Shown here piece by piece: positions 1-7,873 of a stretch of 27,745 nt of DNA; the first letter of the stretch is position 1; every line of letters starts with the position of its first letter. The DNA is taken from assembly GCA_036703315.1 (NCBI GenBank), contig DATNPH010000010.1, positions 1-27,745 on the forward strand, in the 5' to 3' direction. Below the pieces are notes generated by a model. The model ran no database searches, was not told the DNA's origin, and worked only from the letters and a program-made list of their open reading frames with translations. The DNA comes from DATNPH01 sp036703315 (lineage in GTDB: Bacteria; Cyanobacteriota; Cyanobacteriia; Cyanobacteriales; Coleofasciculaceae). The position numbers and the translations under genes were made by a program.

Positions 1-98
1 GTTTTACAGACAGGGCACTGGGACAGAGAAGTTGGTGATGGTGATTGTCCGCCCAGGACAGCATCATCGGTTTGAGGTTGATTAGGATTGTTGCTCAT
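1..98 (-). CDS. N-terminus of an unidentified protein, cut by window edge
   Basis: A minus-strand frame starts at ATG 98-96 and stays open to the window edge, giving 32 residues. It begins MSNNPNQPQTDDAVLGGQ and ends in a CPVCK, a possible half zinc knuckle. The short DAVLGGQ segment is familiar to me from the N-termini of several cyanobacterial repeat or regulatory proteins (HEAT, pentapeptide, GUN4-type). That is recall, not a search, and the residues after it do not follow the usual pattern. The rest of the gene lies left of the window, so no function can be given. The remnant and the Uma2 gene lie just upstream on the same strand. Confidence 0.5.
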   Translation of the reverse strand, partial: MSNNPNQPQTDDAVLGGQSPSPTSLSQCPVCK

Positions 99-143
99 GA
101 CTAATCCAGCTAAGATGTGATTTGAGTTTAGTGTTCCCAAAAA

Positions 144-281
144 TTAGGCATTTGTGTTCAATAGGGACTTGTATTCAGGTTGCTTGCGACGATAAAACCC
201 TAACACGATATCCTCGTTCACAACTCCTGCCTCTAGCAGTTCTTGAGTAACGATTGCACTTTCTTGCACTACCCATCTGAC
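144..281 (-). pseudogene. XisI-like C-terminal remnant
   Basis: In a frame different from that of the Uma2 gene, the minus strand from about 281 to the TAA at 144-146 reads RWVVQESAIVTQELLEAGV followed by NEDIVLGF. This resembles the C-terminal end of XisI, the fdxN-element excision controlling factor, where a W-I-Q stretch is followed by ELVEAG and then DIVLGF. The last ten or so residues do not match the usual YTxFAVA ending. There is no start codon of its own, and the first codons overlap the last 13 bases of the Uma2 gene. I read it as the stump of a xisI gene joined to or overrun by the Uma2 gene. A chance similarity is possible over only about 45 residues. Confidence 0.35.
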
Positions 282-979
282 TGAGGCAAATCCCCAAAGC
301 GCTCGCGATACTGCTTTAACAACGCCTCCATTTCTTCCACTCGCCGCTCAGCTTGTTCAGCTCTTTGCCGTTCTTGCTCAACTTGCTGCTTTTCCTGTTC
401 TAGGAGCTGACAAATTTCAACATAGGAATAAAACTTGCTTCCATCCGGACGATAAATCTGTAACTCTTCCCCAGATACATCAAACTGGATAGCTAACCGA
501 GGACTTACCCATCCATTCATTTGCTCGATCGCATCCAATCCATCCTCAGCCCTAAGCCATCCGCTTAACGCATTTTTATCCGGATTGTAAATGTAATACT
601 CTTCAACTCCATAGCGATCGTAGAACAACAGCTTCTTATCCATTTCTATTTGAGAATTACTTGGAGAACGGATTTCAAACACCACTTGCGGCGCAATTCC
701 GTCCTCTTCCCACTGTTTGTAGGAGCCTCGATCGCTTTTGGGTCTACCCAATACCACCATTACATCTGGGGCATTGACAATAGTGTTGCGCCCTTCCACC
801 GGATACCAAAATAAGTCCCCTGCAACAAACACATTGGGGTCATCTGCGTACATCCAATCCAAATTTTGCTCGATCACCAAAATCCAGCGAAACTGCTTGG
901 TATTATCTGCCATCGGCTGTCCATCACTTTCTGGGTAGATGACCTCTGTTTGGTTTGGTGAATCCAGTTGAGAAACCAT
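269..979 (-). CDS. Uma2 family (DUF820) PD-(D/E)XK endonuclease
   Basis: This 236-residue protein belongs to the Uma2/DUF820 family, which is greatly expanded in cyanobacteria and has a restriction-endonuclease-like fold. The core runs from about residue 50 to 185. It shows GDLFWYP, then NAPDVMVV with the first acidic residue, then the VFEIRSPS strand carrying the E-x-R/K catalytic motif, followed by KLLFYDRYGVEEYYIY. After the core comes a Q/E/R-rich helix (about 190-230, EQERQRAEQAERRVEEME), predicted coiled coil, ending in FGDLP. This tail is common in cyanobacterial Uma2 proteins. The start is ATG 979. The biological role of these proteins is poorly defined; DNA cleavage is inferred from the fold. 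It is followed 120 bases upstream by the helicase gene on the same strand. Confidence 0.85.
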   Translation of the reverse strand: MVSQLDSPNQTEVIYPESDGQPMADNTKQFRWILVIEQNLDWMYADDPNVFVAGDLFWYPVEGRNTIVNAPDVMVVLGRPKSDRGSYKQWEEDGIAPQVVFEIRSPSNSQIEMDKKLLFYDRYGVEEYYIYNPDKNALSGWLRAEDGLDAIEQMNGWVSPRLAIQFDVSGEELQIYRPDGSKFYSYVEICQLLEQEKQQVEQERQRAEQAERRVEEMEALLKQYRERFGDLPQSDG

Positions 980-1099
980 AACCTCAGTAGTTCATTAGAA
1001 CTATCAGCTCAATTTCTAAAACCTAGCATAGGAGAAGGCGATCGCTTTGGTCAGTCTACAGAAAAGCTTGGGGAAGCCGCAAGATTGAATTTGGGCAAC

Positions 1100-3718
1100 C
1101 TAGCGCCGCCGCCATTGCAACTGTTCTGTAAGTCGCAACAGAAACTGACGAGCAAGTTTTATCGCTTCTTGGTACTGCTGCTCACAATTATGCTCTGACC
1201 AGCTTCTCCCGGTTTTCTCCTTAATGAACCCAAAAACTGCCGAATGAACTAATGCCGAATTGCTCTTAAAATCTGGCTCATGACCCTTAGCTTCTACTCG
1301 TGCGATCGCATCTACCAGTAACTTGGGTGGGCGTTCAACCAACGAGCAACCATTCGCCCCATCAGGAATCAGATGCTTCGCATTAAACAAATTATTGATT
1401 AAACTTCGTACCTGCGCTCCATAGCGAGATTGAGTTTCCATCTTCGCTTTATCGGGACGAGCAACTGCCTCCGGGTGAGGAACCTCCACCACTTCCGACG
1501 CTAACTCAGCCTCTAACCCCTTAAGAAACAGCTCATAAGCCGCTTGGGGCATAGTGTCTTTGAGCCGTACACCCCCAACGACAATTTCACCCTCGTTGTC
1601 CAGATCGAACCCGCGTTTTTGCAGTACCACTCGTCGAGAGTAGTCTCGGTAAGAAATTAGCTCCTCACCCACCAAAACCTGCCAGTCCAAGCCAATGTGA
1701 GAGAGAAAATTAGCTGCTCTTAACTCCCTAGGTTCCCTGGATTTACTGACATCCACCCCCACACCCTTGGGAAAATCACTCCAAGCGGGTGTAATCTGCA
1801 CAGTCTGATTATCAAGAACTGCTTCCACCTGAATTTCGTAGGTTCTGACGCTTCTAATTTGGGTCAACTTTTCACTAATCGCATCCGCTTCCTGCTGCCA
1901 AGGTAATGGGGTTGACTTCTCTCCCTCTAGATCCCCCTCGCCCCCCTTAGAAAGGGGGGTAAGGAGAGAAAAGTCTTGCTCTCCCATTTCTGTTCCCCCC
2001 TTAGCAAGGGGGGTTAGGGGGGTTATATCTTCATCCAAACGATAAGTCCCCCCCGACTCCGACACTCGCGGACTCTTCCCACCACCATCTTCAGACAAGC
2101 TGCCTGTGGAACGAAGTTCCTCGACTAAAGAGAACTTCGGTGAAGGTTCCTCCCTAACCACCACTGGCACACGCACCTGCAACACATCCCCTGGTTTGAC
2201 CGTTGAAGTATCACTTAAATTAAGAATCGTTTCGCCTGCTTCATACTCCGTTGTTAGAAGGGGTCGCACCCGTTCCCGCACAACCTCTTCTCGAATCACA
2301 TCAGAAGTCACACCCTGCTGAAACTTCTCAAATAACTCCCGGAGTTTTAAAGCCGAATGCGTAACGACAACGCCCCAATTGGGATGAGGTAACTGCGGAA
2401 AGTAACCCGGTTGCTCTCCTGGTACTCGACGCAAGGCTCTACCCCATTCCTGCTCAGCAGGAGACATACTTTTGAGAATGCATAAGCAGCAGGAAACAGA
2501 AATCCACTTATGGTCGAACCCCACCCCCACTAAACCGCAATGGACAATTACCCAGTAGTCACCGTTGTAAAAGCGCGACAAGATTGAACTGGGACGACCC
2601 GCCAAGTCGTAAGAGTCATGGTCAGAATGGATAACGCCGACTCTTCCCCTCAAAACAGGGAAATTATCTTCTAATAACTTAGCAACACGATGGGTATGAG
2701 GAATGTTGAGCGCCCGGACGAGCATTGCATGGGGTTGCCCTGTGTGTTCACGCTTCCTTAATAAAACATCCACTGCCATCTCTAAAACTGGCATTGAGAA
2801 GGAATCCCCGAACAGAATTTGACGGAACCACTGTTTATCTGTCTCGGCTTTGTTTAGAAATTGCTCCAAATCATATTCAAATTCTTCGCCATCCTCCTCA
2901 ATAAGGAATGCTGTAGAAGTCGCTTCCTTATACATGAGCTTTTTAATTGGAGGCGGGTCAAGCTTCCAAGCCTCCTGGAGGGTAAACTCATAATCAGCAA
3001 CTGGCGCATATTTGAGGACACTTCGCCCCAACGCATCAACCTCATTCACCTGCGTATAACGAACGTGGGGAAGCGGCTGAGAGTCGGAACGGAACTTTGA
3101 TCCAGTAAAATAGGCAAGCAGCGCCTTATCGAAGTAATTGCAAATTGTTCGATAACTAGTCGCCGCAGAGAAATGCGCTTCATCGGTGATGAGGACACCA
3201 ACCGAACTCGGTTCAATATCCCCTCGACTTACTAAATTGACCAAGAACTGCCGATTGCCAACAAGCATATCTGCGTCATGTAGGCAATAGGCGTAGCTGT
3301 TGAAATCACTAGCATCTAACTCAACAATCTTGGGGGGCGGCACTCCCGGCGGTAAAATCTTGAGGCGATAAAGCTGCCATTCATCATAGATTGGACGGTG
3401 CTTATAATCTGTAGGAAAATCTTTCAAGAATCGGGCGCGGAGCGTGCAATTATCTGACAAAAACAATGCCGCTTTCCCCTTCATCCAGGGCGCAAGGATA
3501 TAAGGCGTCACCGCCTGAATCAAGGTTTTTCCCGTCCCAACCCCAGCTAAAATCAAAGCTGCCTCTCGCTCCGGAGCATCCATCTCGCCTCGGACAGCCT
3601 TCTGATAAATGGCTAACAGCGCTTCTTGCTGATGGGAATAGAGTCCCGTCTGCCCTTGAAGAATTCGGTTCAGGACAAGCGAGTGGTACTTGAGGAAGTG
3701 ATTCTCAGAATCTGACAT
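1100..3718 (-). CDS. Large DEAH-box superfamily 2 helicase/ATPase
   Basis: This protein of 872 residues (ATG 3718; GTG 3724 is an in-frame alternative) has a superfamily 2 helicase core. The Walker A motif AGVGTGKT is at about residues 58-65, the DEAH box in LITDEAHF at 179-182, a HSDHD segment mid-core, and a motif VI-like QEWGRALRRVPG near 440. About residue 540 onward is an acidic, proline-rich linker that contains sequence encoded by a G/C-run hairpin repeat (about residues 562-598). The remaining 270 residues are unrecognised. They include a segment with SRYGAQVRSLINNLF and end in basic residues WRRR. No nuclease motif was seen in the protein itself. The HNH gene sits just upstream on the same strand and the Uma2 gene downstream, so a DNA-processing or defence role is possible but is inference. 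Confidence 0.8.
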   Translation of the reverse strand: MSDSENHFLKYHSLVLNRILQGQTGLYSHQQEALLAIYQKAVRGEMDAPEREAALILAGVGTGKTLIQAVTPYILAPWMKGKAALFLSDNCTLRARFLKDFPTDYKHRPIYDEWQLYRLKILPPGVPPPKIVELDASDFNSYAYCLHDADMLVGNRQFLVNLVSRGDIEPSSVGVLITDEAHFSAATSYRTICNYFDKALLAYFTGSKFRSDSQPLPHVRYTQVNEVDALGRSVLKYAPVADYEFTLQEAWKLDPPPIKKLMYKEATSTAFLIEEDGEEFEYDLEQFLNKAETDKQWFRQILFGDSFSMPVLEMAVDVLLRKREHTGQPHAMLVRALNIPHTHRVAKLLEDNFPVLRGRVGVIHSDHDSYDLAGRPSSILSRFYNGDYWVIVHCGLVGVGFDHKWISVSCCLCILKSMSPAEQEWGRALRRVPGEQPGYFPQLPHPNWGVVVTHSALKLRELFEKFQQGVTSDVIREEVVRERVRPLLTTEYEAGETILNLSDTSTVKPGDVLQVRVPVVVREEPSPKFSLVEELRSTGSLSEDGGGKSPRVSESGGTYRLDEDITPLTPLAKGGTEMGEQDFSLLTPLSKGGEGDLEGEKSTPLPWQQEADAISEKLTQIRSVRTYEIQVEAVLDNQTVQITPAWSDFPKGVGVDVSKSREPRELRAANFLSHIGLDWQVLVGEELISYRDYSRRVVLQKRGFDLDNEGEIVVGGVRLKDTMPQAAYELFLKGLEAELASEVVEVPHPEAVARPDKAKMETQSRYGAQVRSLINNLFNAKHLIPDGANGCSLVERPPKLLVDAIARVEAKGHEPDFKSNSALVHSAVFGFIKEKTGRSWSEHNCEQQYQEAIKLARQFLLRLTEQLQWRRR
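1941..2013. repeat. Two G/C-run hairpin repeats inside the helicase frame
   Basis: Two near-identical palindromic units lie at 1941-1959 and 1995-2013. Each is a run of six C, the heptamer TTAGAAA or TTAGCAA, and a run of six G; further G runs follow to about 2022. The same style of element is seen between genes at 24430-24494. On the coding (minus) strand they are translated in frame as LTPLAKGG and LTPLSKGGEG, giving two similar peptide repeats in the helicase linker. This kind of repeat is widespread between cyanobacterial genes and is here tolerated inside a coding region. Confidence 0.8.
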
Positions 3719-3752
3719 TATCACTAACTTGACAAGGTTAAATTAGATCAAG

Positions 3753-3841
3753 TGTTCTATATCAACTAGATTTGTATCGGTCGTCTCTGTGAGCAATAAA
3801 ATCTGACCTTAATGGACGATCTTACTCCGGAATATAGAACA
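3753..3841. repeat. 10-bp perfect inverted repeat around the HNH-helicase gap
   Basis: TGTTCTATAT at 3753-3762 is the exact reverse complement of ATATAGAACA at 3832-3841. The two arms are separated by 69 bases and lie between the end of the HNH gene and the start of the helicase gene, both transcribed leftward. It could be a pair of operator half sites, the ends of a small element, or chance in AT-rich sequence. The left arm lies about 35 bases upstream of the helicase ATG. Confidence 0.4.
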
Positions 3842-3847
3842 AATGTA

Positions 3848-4075
3848 TTAATCTAAAGCTGTTAAGTTAATAAGTCTGTCCGATTTGCGTCGATTGCAAT
3901 CTATACACAGAGCCAGCCCATTCCACACTTCGGTTGCTCCTCCTTTAGAGAAGGGTATTTTGTGGTCAGCCTCAAAATTCTCCTCACTCAGAGGTGTGCC
4001 ACAGCACTGGCACTTGTAACCAGCCCTCCGCAAAATCAGGAGTTTTTGAGCCTGTGTGAAACATCGTCTTGTCAA
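3848..4075 (-). CDS. Small HNH endonuclease
   Basis: This 75-residue protein consists almost entirely of an HNH nuclease domain. Visible are the first zinc pair C22/C25 in YKCQCCG, the catalytic DH at D37-H38 in EADHKIP, N52 in VWNGL, and the second zinc pair C57/C60 in CIDCNRRK. This matches the common HNH layout C-x2-C, DH, N, C-x2-C of nucleases related to McrA and phage homing or packaging nucleases. The start is TTG 4075: an AGGAGGAGG Shine-Dalgarno lies six bases upstream and no in-frame ATG precedes the zinc motif. The helicase gene lies 129 bases downstream on the same strand. The target and role are unknown; it may be a restriction, homing or stand-alone nuclease. Confidence 0.85.
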   Translation of the reverse strand: MTRRCFTQAQKLLILRRAGYKCQCCGTPLSEENFEADHKIPFSKGGATEVWNGLALCIDCNRRKSDRLINLTALD

Positions 4076-4081
4076 CGCAAA

Positions 4082-4090
4082 CCTCCTCCT
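4082..4090 (-). promoter_or_regulatory. Strong Shine-Dalgarno for the TTG-started HNH gene
   Basis: The minus strand reads AGGAGGAGG here, six bases before the TTG at 4075-4073. Its strength and spacing decide the unusual start codon of the HNH gene. Confidence 0.75.
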
Positions 4091-4198
4091 GAAACCCTTA
4101 TGGATAATTGTGACATTCTTCCTTGCCTCAATGCAGTAGGTTGGCTATCAGCAACCCAAGGCAGGGATAGTATAGAGTACAGCCAAGTGGACGTGCCT

Positions 4199-4369
4199 AT
4201 GACTCAGAGCAAGGACAACGACGATTCGGTAAGCCGTGAAGAGTTTGAGGCTGTACAAGATCAGGTTGGGTATCTTACTGAGAAGATTAGCGAGCTGAGC
4301 GAAAAACTCAAAGAACTAGAAGACCGAGTTGAGAACTTGGAGGATGATACCGATGACCGAGCCAACTGA
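4199..4369 (+). CDS. Small acidic coiled-coil protein, unknown function
   Basis: An ATG at 4199 opens a 56-residue protein, MTQSKDNDDSVSREEFEAVQ and onward. From about residue 14 to 50 it is one acidic heptad-repeat helix (VGYLTEKISELSEKLKELED, RVENLED), so a dimeric coiled coil is likely. The frame is open further upstream, to about 3962, but that extension overlaps the HNH gene on the other strand and reads like antisense, so the ATG at 4199 was preferred. The last 17 bases overlap the next gene, whose Shine-Dalgarno lies inside this one, suggesting the two are translated together. No family is recognised. The pair could be a scaffold or a small two-part regulatory module. Confidence 0.6.
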   Translation: MTQSKDNDDSVSREEFEAVQDQVGYLTEKISELSEKLKELEDRVENLEDDTDDRAN

Positions 4370-4631
4370 ACCTCATGAAATGACTGCTAAAGAACGCTCT
4401 TGGGCAAAGATAAGGCGCAATGAGCGGATGATACAACGGCTTGAAGCGATGAGTAAAGGTGAGAAGGTTCGCACTTACCGCGATCTCATGGAGATAGCCG
4501 ACGTGCTAGACCTCCGTGCTGACCCCCCCTCTCCGGAACAAGTTCAACAAATACGCACGATGCTACTGGAAACCCAGGACGCGATCGCAAAATTGTTAGA
4601 AATCTTTGACCGCTTTACGCCGCCACAGTAG
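4353..4631 (+). CDS. Small helical protein overlapping the coiled-coil gene
   Basis: Starts at ATG 4353 with a GGAGG at 4339-4343, nine bases upstream, within the preceding gene; an earlier in-frame ATG at about 4350 region and the leucine-type start at 4329 lack such spacing. The 92 residues are MTEPTEPHEMTAKERSWAKI and onward, with a basic helical part (RRNERMIQRLEAMSK), then TYRDLMEIADVLDLR, and a C-terminal amphipathic helix QTMLLETQDAIAKLLE-like ending FDRFTPPQ. No signal peptide or membrane span is present. It is not recognised. The 17-base overlap with the coiled-coil gene implies translational coupling and perhaps a complex between the two products. Confidence 0.65.
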   Translation: MTEPTEPHEMTAKERSWAKIRRNERMIQRLEAMSKGEKVRTYRDLMEIADVLDLRADPPSPEQVQQIRTMLLETQDAIAKLLEIFDRFTPPQ

Positions 4632-4672
4632 TCCGCTCTATGTATTTCATGAGCAAATGCTGTTTTCTTGCA

Positions 4673-5211
4673 CTAGAAGGTAAATGTAGTTAGCAAGGTG
4701 CCTACATAAATCGTATCGTTGGCATCGTTGTGTTCTGGATTAAAAATCACAAATAAACCCGGCGTGATCGAAATGTTGTCAGTTATTTTGTAGCGATAGA
4801 AAGCTTCGTCCAAAACGGGAAAACACACCTAAAGCAGGATTCAATTGGGGAGCAACGTCAGGAGACCCTAATTCCTGCGGCGCAATGAATACTTGCAGGC
4901 GATCGCCAATCGGAAACTGATAAGCTAGCGTACCGATAACAATCCTGTTGCCTGTGGGATCAGTACGTGTATCAAAGTCATACAGGGTCATGTCTGTACC
5001 CGTAACCGATGCGTCAAAGGAGACAAAGTTCTCAGCCTCTAATTTAGTTCGCAAACGGTCTCTTCCAGTGAAGCTGGTGTCAAACTATCGTTTGTTCAAG
5101 AACAATTTCAGAGACAGCTGCCTGATCTGCAAAAGCACTATTTACTATTAGAAATAAAGTACCGAAAACAACTGGAGTCGCCTTTATAGCGTTCCAGGTT
5201 AATCTAGACAT
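4673..5211 (-). pseudogene. Iron-uptake/OprB-type porin pseudogene with two internal deletions
   Basis: Three in-order pieces of one cyanobacterial outer-membrane porin can be read on the minus strand. First, ATG 5211 gives a signal peptide (MSRLTWNAIKATPVVFGTLF and onward, ending SAFA before DQA) to about 5085. Second, another frame continues with FDTSFTGRDRLRTKLEAENF and through NRIVIGTLAYQFPIGDRLQ, PQLNPALGVFSRFGR to about 4807. Third, yet another frame gives EAFYRYKITDNISITPGLFV and ends in GTLLTTFTF with TAG at 4673. Intact relatives carry an SLH-type domain after the signal peptide and about 100 more residues between FGR and EAFYRY; both are missing here and both joins shift the frame. 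The gene is therefore dead. Family assignment comes from these well-known motifs. Confidence 0.85.
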
Positions 5212-5436
5212 TATTGTTTCTCTTTTGATTTAATTAGACGCGGAGGAAGGTTTTCAACTCACATCAATGAAGTTGAAAAACGTATATAAAATTCTAGATT
5301 TTCATCTTCGCATACTAGATTTAATCAAATTATTTAATTTTACGAAGTTAAAATTAAGTATTAACATTAACAGTGTTTTTAATTACTGATTTTTACTTCT
5401 ACTTGCTACGCATCTATCTAACGCTATAAATTTAAT

Positions 5437-6483
5437 CTACACTAAAGTATTCAGCAAAGCGTTAATACTCGCTTCAGATAAATCTGCAATCTGTAACTTT
5501 CGTTCCGCAGACTTATAGCAATGACTGATTGACTGGATATAAGCTGGATCATAGTGATTTTGGAGTAAATCTCCTACTAAAGGGTGCCATTGCCCTGCGT
5601 CAATTAGACCATACCACTCATTGATTTTTTTCCGACCATATCGAGATTTAAGATGCTCCAACTGACATTTTAGGAGGCTGGGGTGAGTGACGAAGTGTGC
5701 ATACTCCTGTAACAACCATTCGATTCTGGCAGTTTGCGGCAGCTGAATGTCAACACAGTTAGCTTGTTTCATCTGTTGCCAAAGAGATGGCGGTAAATAA
5801 AGCTGCCCAATTTTGTTACTTTCTGCTTCCATCCAGACTACTTTACTAATATCAAAGCTTTGCAATTTTTGCAGGAGTCGTGATTCAAAGCATTTTTGTG
5901 AAGGTTGAGGTGAAACTCTACCTTCCCACTCTTGACCTAGCAAAGAACCACGATGATTTGCTAGACCCTCTAAATCCAGTACTTGGACACCTCGCTGTGC
6001 TAGCTGCTGTAGGATATGAGTTTTACCGCTACCAGTAAGTCCACATAACACGTTATAAGTAAATTTTTCTGGCAACTGTTGCAACTGGTCGCGCACATGA
6101 GTCCGGTAAGTTTTGTATCCCCCTTGGAGGACTGTAACTTGCCAACCGATTTGACTCAATACCAGAGCTATACTGTTGGAACGTTGACCACCACGCCAGC
6201 AGTACAGCAGAGGATGGTAGTTTTTGTCTTTTGCTGCAAAGTGAGTATCGAGGTGCTGAGCAATGTTACGAGCGACGATCGCTGCGCCAACTTTACGGGC
6301 TTCGAAGGGACAGACTTGTTTATAGCTTGTCCCGACTTTGGCACGTTCAGCATTATTTAGTACGGGCAGGTTAATAGCACTAGGGATATGATCTTCAGCA
6401 AATTCGCTTTCGCTGCGAACATCAATAATCTCGCTGTAAGTTTCACTCCAAGGTTGCTGAGTATAATCAGGCGATCGCGGCAT
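5437..6483 (-). CDS. mnmH: tRNA 2-selenouridine synthase (selenophosphate-dependent)
   Basis: This 348-residue protein has the full MnmH/SelU/YbbB layout. An N-terminal rhodanese domain (about 1-130) carries IDVRSESEFAEDHIPSAINL and the active-site Cys95 in LLYCWRGGQRS. A P-loop domain follows with GLTGSGKT at 148-155. The enzyme replaces sulphur by selenium in 2-thiouridine at the wobble position of certain tRNAs, passing through a geranylated intermediate in known members. Length is normal for the family. Start is ATG 6483, 40 bases from the divergent P450 start. No selD is in the window, so whether selenium or only geranylation chemistry is used cannot be told. Confidence 0.93.
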   Translation of the reverse strand: MPRSPDYTQQPWSETYSEIIDVRSESEFAEDHIPSAINLPVLNNAERAKVGTSYKQVCPFEARKVGAAIVARNIAQHLDTHFAAKDKNYHPLLYCWRGGQRSNSIALVLSQIGWQVTVLQGGYKTYRTHVRDQLQQLPEKFTYNVLCGLTGSGKTHILQQLAQRGVQVLDLEGLANHRGSLLGQEWEGRVSPQPSQKCFESRLLQKLQSFDISKVVWMEAESNKIGQLYLPPSLWQQMKQANCVDIQLPQTARIEWLLQEYAHFVTHPSLLKCQLEHLKSRYGRKKINEWYGLIDAGQWHPLVGDLLQNHYDPAYIQSISHCYKSAERKLQIADLSEASINALLNTLV

Positions 6484-6523
6484 TACACTTAATCTTGATT
6501 GAATAGCAGCTTACACAACTGAA

Positions 6524-7843
6524 ATGATGCACAGTCCTCAACTTCCACCCGGTAGCTTCGGTCTGCCGATCCTTGGAGAGACACTATCATTTCTCCTTGA
6601 TCCCCAGTTTATCGAGAAGCGTTATGGGCAGTATGGCTCAATATTTAAGAGCCGTATTTTAGGCAGACCAACGGCGTTTATGATTGGTCCAGAGGCAGCA
6701 GAATTTGTTCTCTCGACGCACATGGATCATTTCTCCTGGCGGGAGGGCTGGCCGGATAACTTTAAGCAACTGCTGGGAGAATCCCTGTTTGTTCAAGATG
6801 GTGAGGAACATCGGCAGAAGCGACGCTTGATGATGCCAGCGTTTCATGGACAGGCGTTAGCTCGCTATATTACGACGATGGAGTCCATCACACACAAGTA
6901 TCTCCACCAATGGGAGCAAAAACGGGAGTTTATCTGGTTTGAGGAATTCAAACAGTTGACGTTTGATATTGCCAGCCAGTTGTTGGTGGGGGCAAATCCG
7001 GGTTCAGAAGTGGCTCAGTTGAGTCAGCTATTTAACACGCTGACAAATGGTCTATTTGCTATCAACCCCTTACCCTTGCCAGTTACGCAATACGGTCGTG
7101 CGATCGCGGCTCGTAACCAACTATTGCAGCATATCACTGAAATTGTACGTCAGCGACAGCAGCAACCCACCAATGATGTTCTCAGCCTGTTAGTGCAAGC
7201 CAAAGATGAACAGGGCAACGCCATGAGCTTCAAAGAACTTACTGCCCAAGCAATGCTCTTACTATTTGCTGGTCATGAAACCACCACATCTATGCTGACT
7301 TGGCTTTGTCTAGAGTTAGGGCGTCATCCGGAGGTGCTACAAAAAGCTAGAGAGGAACAGTTAAATTTTGACAGTGAAGCCCCGATGAGCTTGGAACAGA
7401 TCGGGAAAATGACGTATTTAGACCAAATTATTTCTGAGATTGAACGACTTCATCCACCAGTCGGCGGCGGGTTCCGGGGAGTTATCAAGCCCTTTGAGTT
7501 TAACGGTTTCCAAGTTCCAGCAGGATGGATGGTAACGTACTCTATTCCATGGACACACCAATTGCCATCAATTTACCGAGAACCAAAGCAATTTGACCCT
7601 GATCGATTTAGTCCAGAGCGTCAGGAGCATAAACAAAAGCCTTTCAGCCTGATTGGCTTTGGCGGTGGACCGAGAATTTGTCTGGGAATCGCTTTTGCCA
7701 AGCTGGAGATGAAGATTGTTGCTGCCCAGTTATTGCGGGGGTATCAGTGGGAACTTTTACCTCAGCAACACCTCGAGCCTGTCAATATTCCCACACGGCG
7801 TCCCAAAGATGGGTTGCGTGTCCGTTTTCAGAGGATTGAATAG
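6524..7843 (+). CDS. Cytochrome P450, CYP120-like
   Basis: This is a complete 439-residue soluble P450. The oxygen-activating I-helix motif AGHETT is at residues 249-254, the K-helix E-x-x-R at E305-R308 (EIER), the PERF-like segment at FDPDRFSP, and the haem-ligand Cys386 in FGGGPRICLG. There is no membrane anchor; the proline-rich start LPPGSFGLPILGETLSF is typical. The pattern HPPVGGGFRG after the K-helix resembles CYP120 of Synechocystis, a retinoid hydroxylase, so a retinoid or other carotenoid-derived substrate is a guess. Two ATG codons lie side by side at 6524 and 6527. The gene diverges from mnmH. Downstream it runs directly into the antisense CHAT remnant with no evident terminator. 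Confidence 0.92.
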   Translation: MMHSPQLPPGSFGLPILGETLSFLLDPQFIEKRYGQYGSIFKSRILGRPTAFMIGPEAAEFVLSTHMDHFSWREGWPDNFKQLLGESLFVQDGEEHRQKRRLMMPAFHGQALARYITTMESITHKYLHQWEQKREFIWFEEFKQLTFDIASQLLVGANPGSEVAQLSQLFNTLTNGLFAINPLPLPVTQYGRAIAARNQLLQHITEIVRQRQQQPTNDVLSLLVQAKDEQGNAMSFKELTAQAMLLLFAGHETTTSMLTWLCLELGRHPEVLQKAREEQLNFDSEAPMSLEQIGKMTYLDQIISEIERLHPPVGGGFRGVIKPFEFNGFQVPAGWMVTYSIPWTHQLPSIYREPKQFDPDRFSPERQEHKQKPFSLIGFGGGPRICLGIAFAKLEMKIVAAQLLRGYQWELLPQQHLEPVNIPTRRPKDGLRVRFQRIE

Positions 7844-7873
7844 AATTGACTTCTTGATGATCGTCTTCATTAT

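Noticed and set aside
3729..3762. TTGACA followed by an AT-rich hexamer as a plus-strand promoter
   Set aside because: Spacing of about 21 bases is too long and no plus-strand gene follows nearby.
3962..4198. Upstream extension of the small coiled-coil protein
   Set aside because: It lies antisense to the HNH gene and its composition is unlike a protein; the ATG at 4199 begins the helical part cleanly.
7757..7873. C-terminal extension of the CHAT fragment
   Set aside because: CHAT likeness ends at about 7874; the rest is antisense to the P450 3' end and downstream bases.
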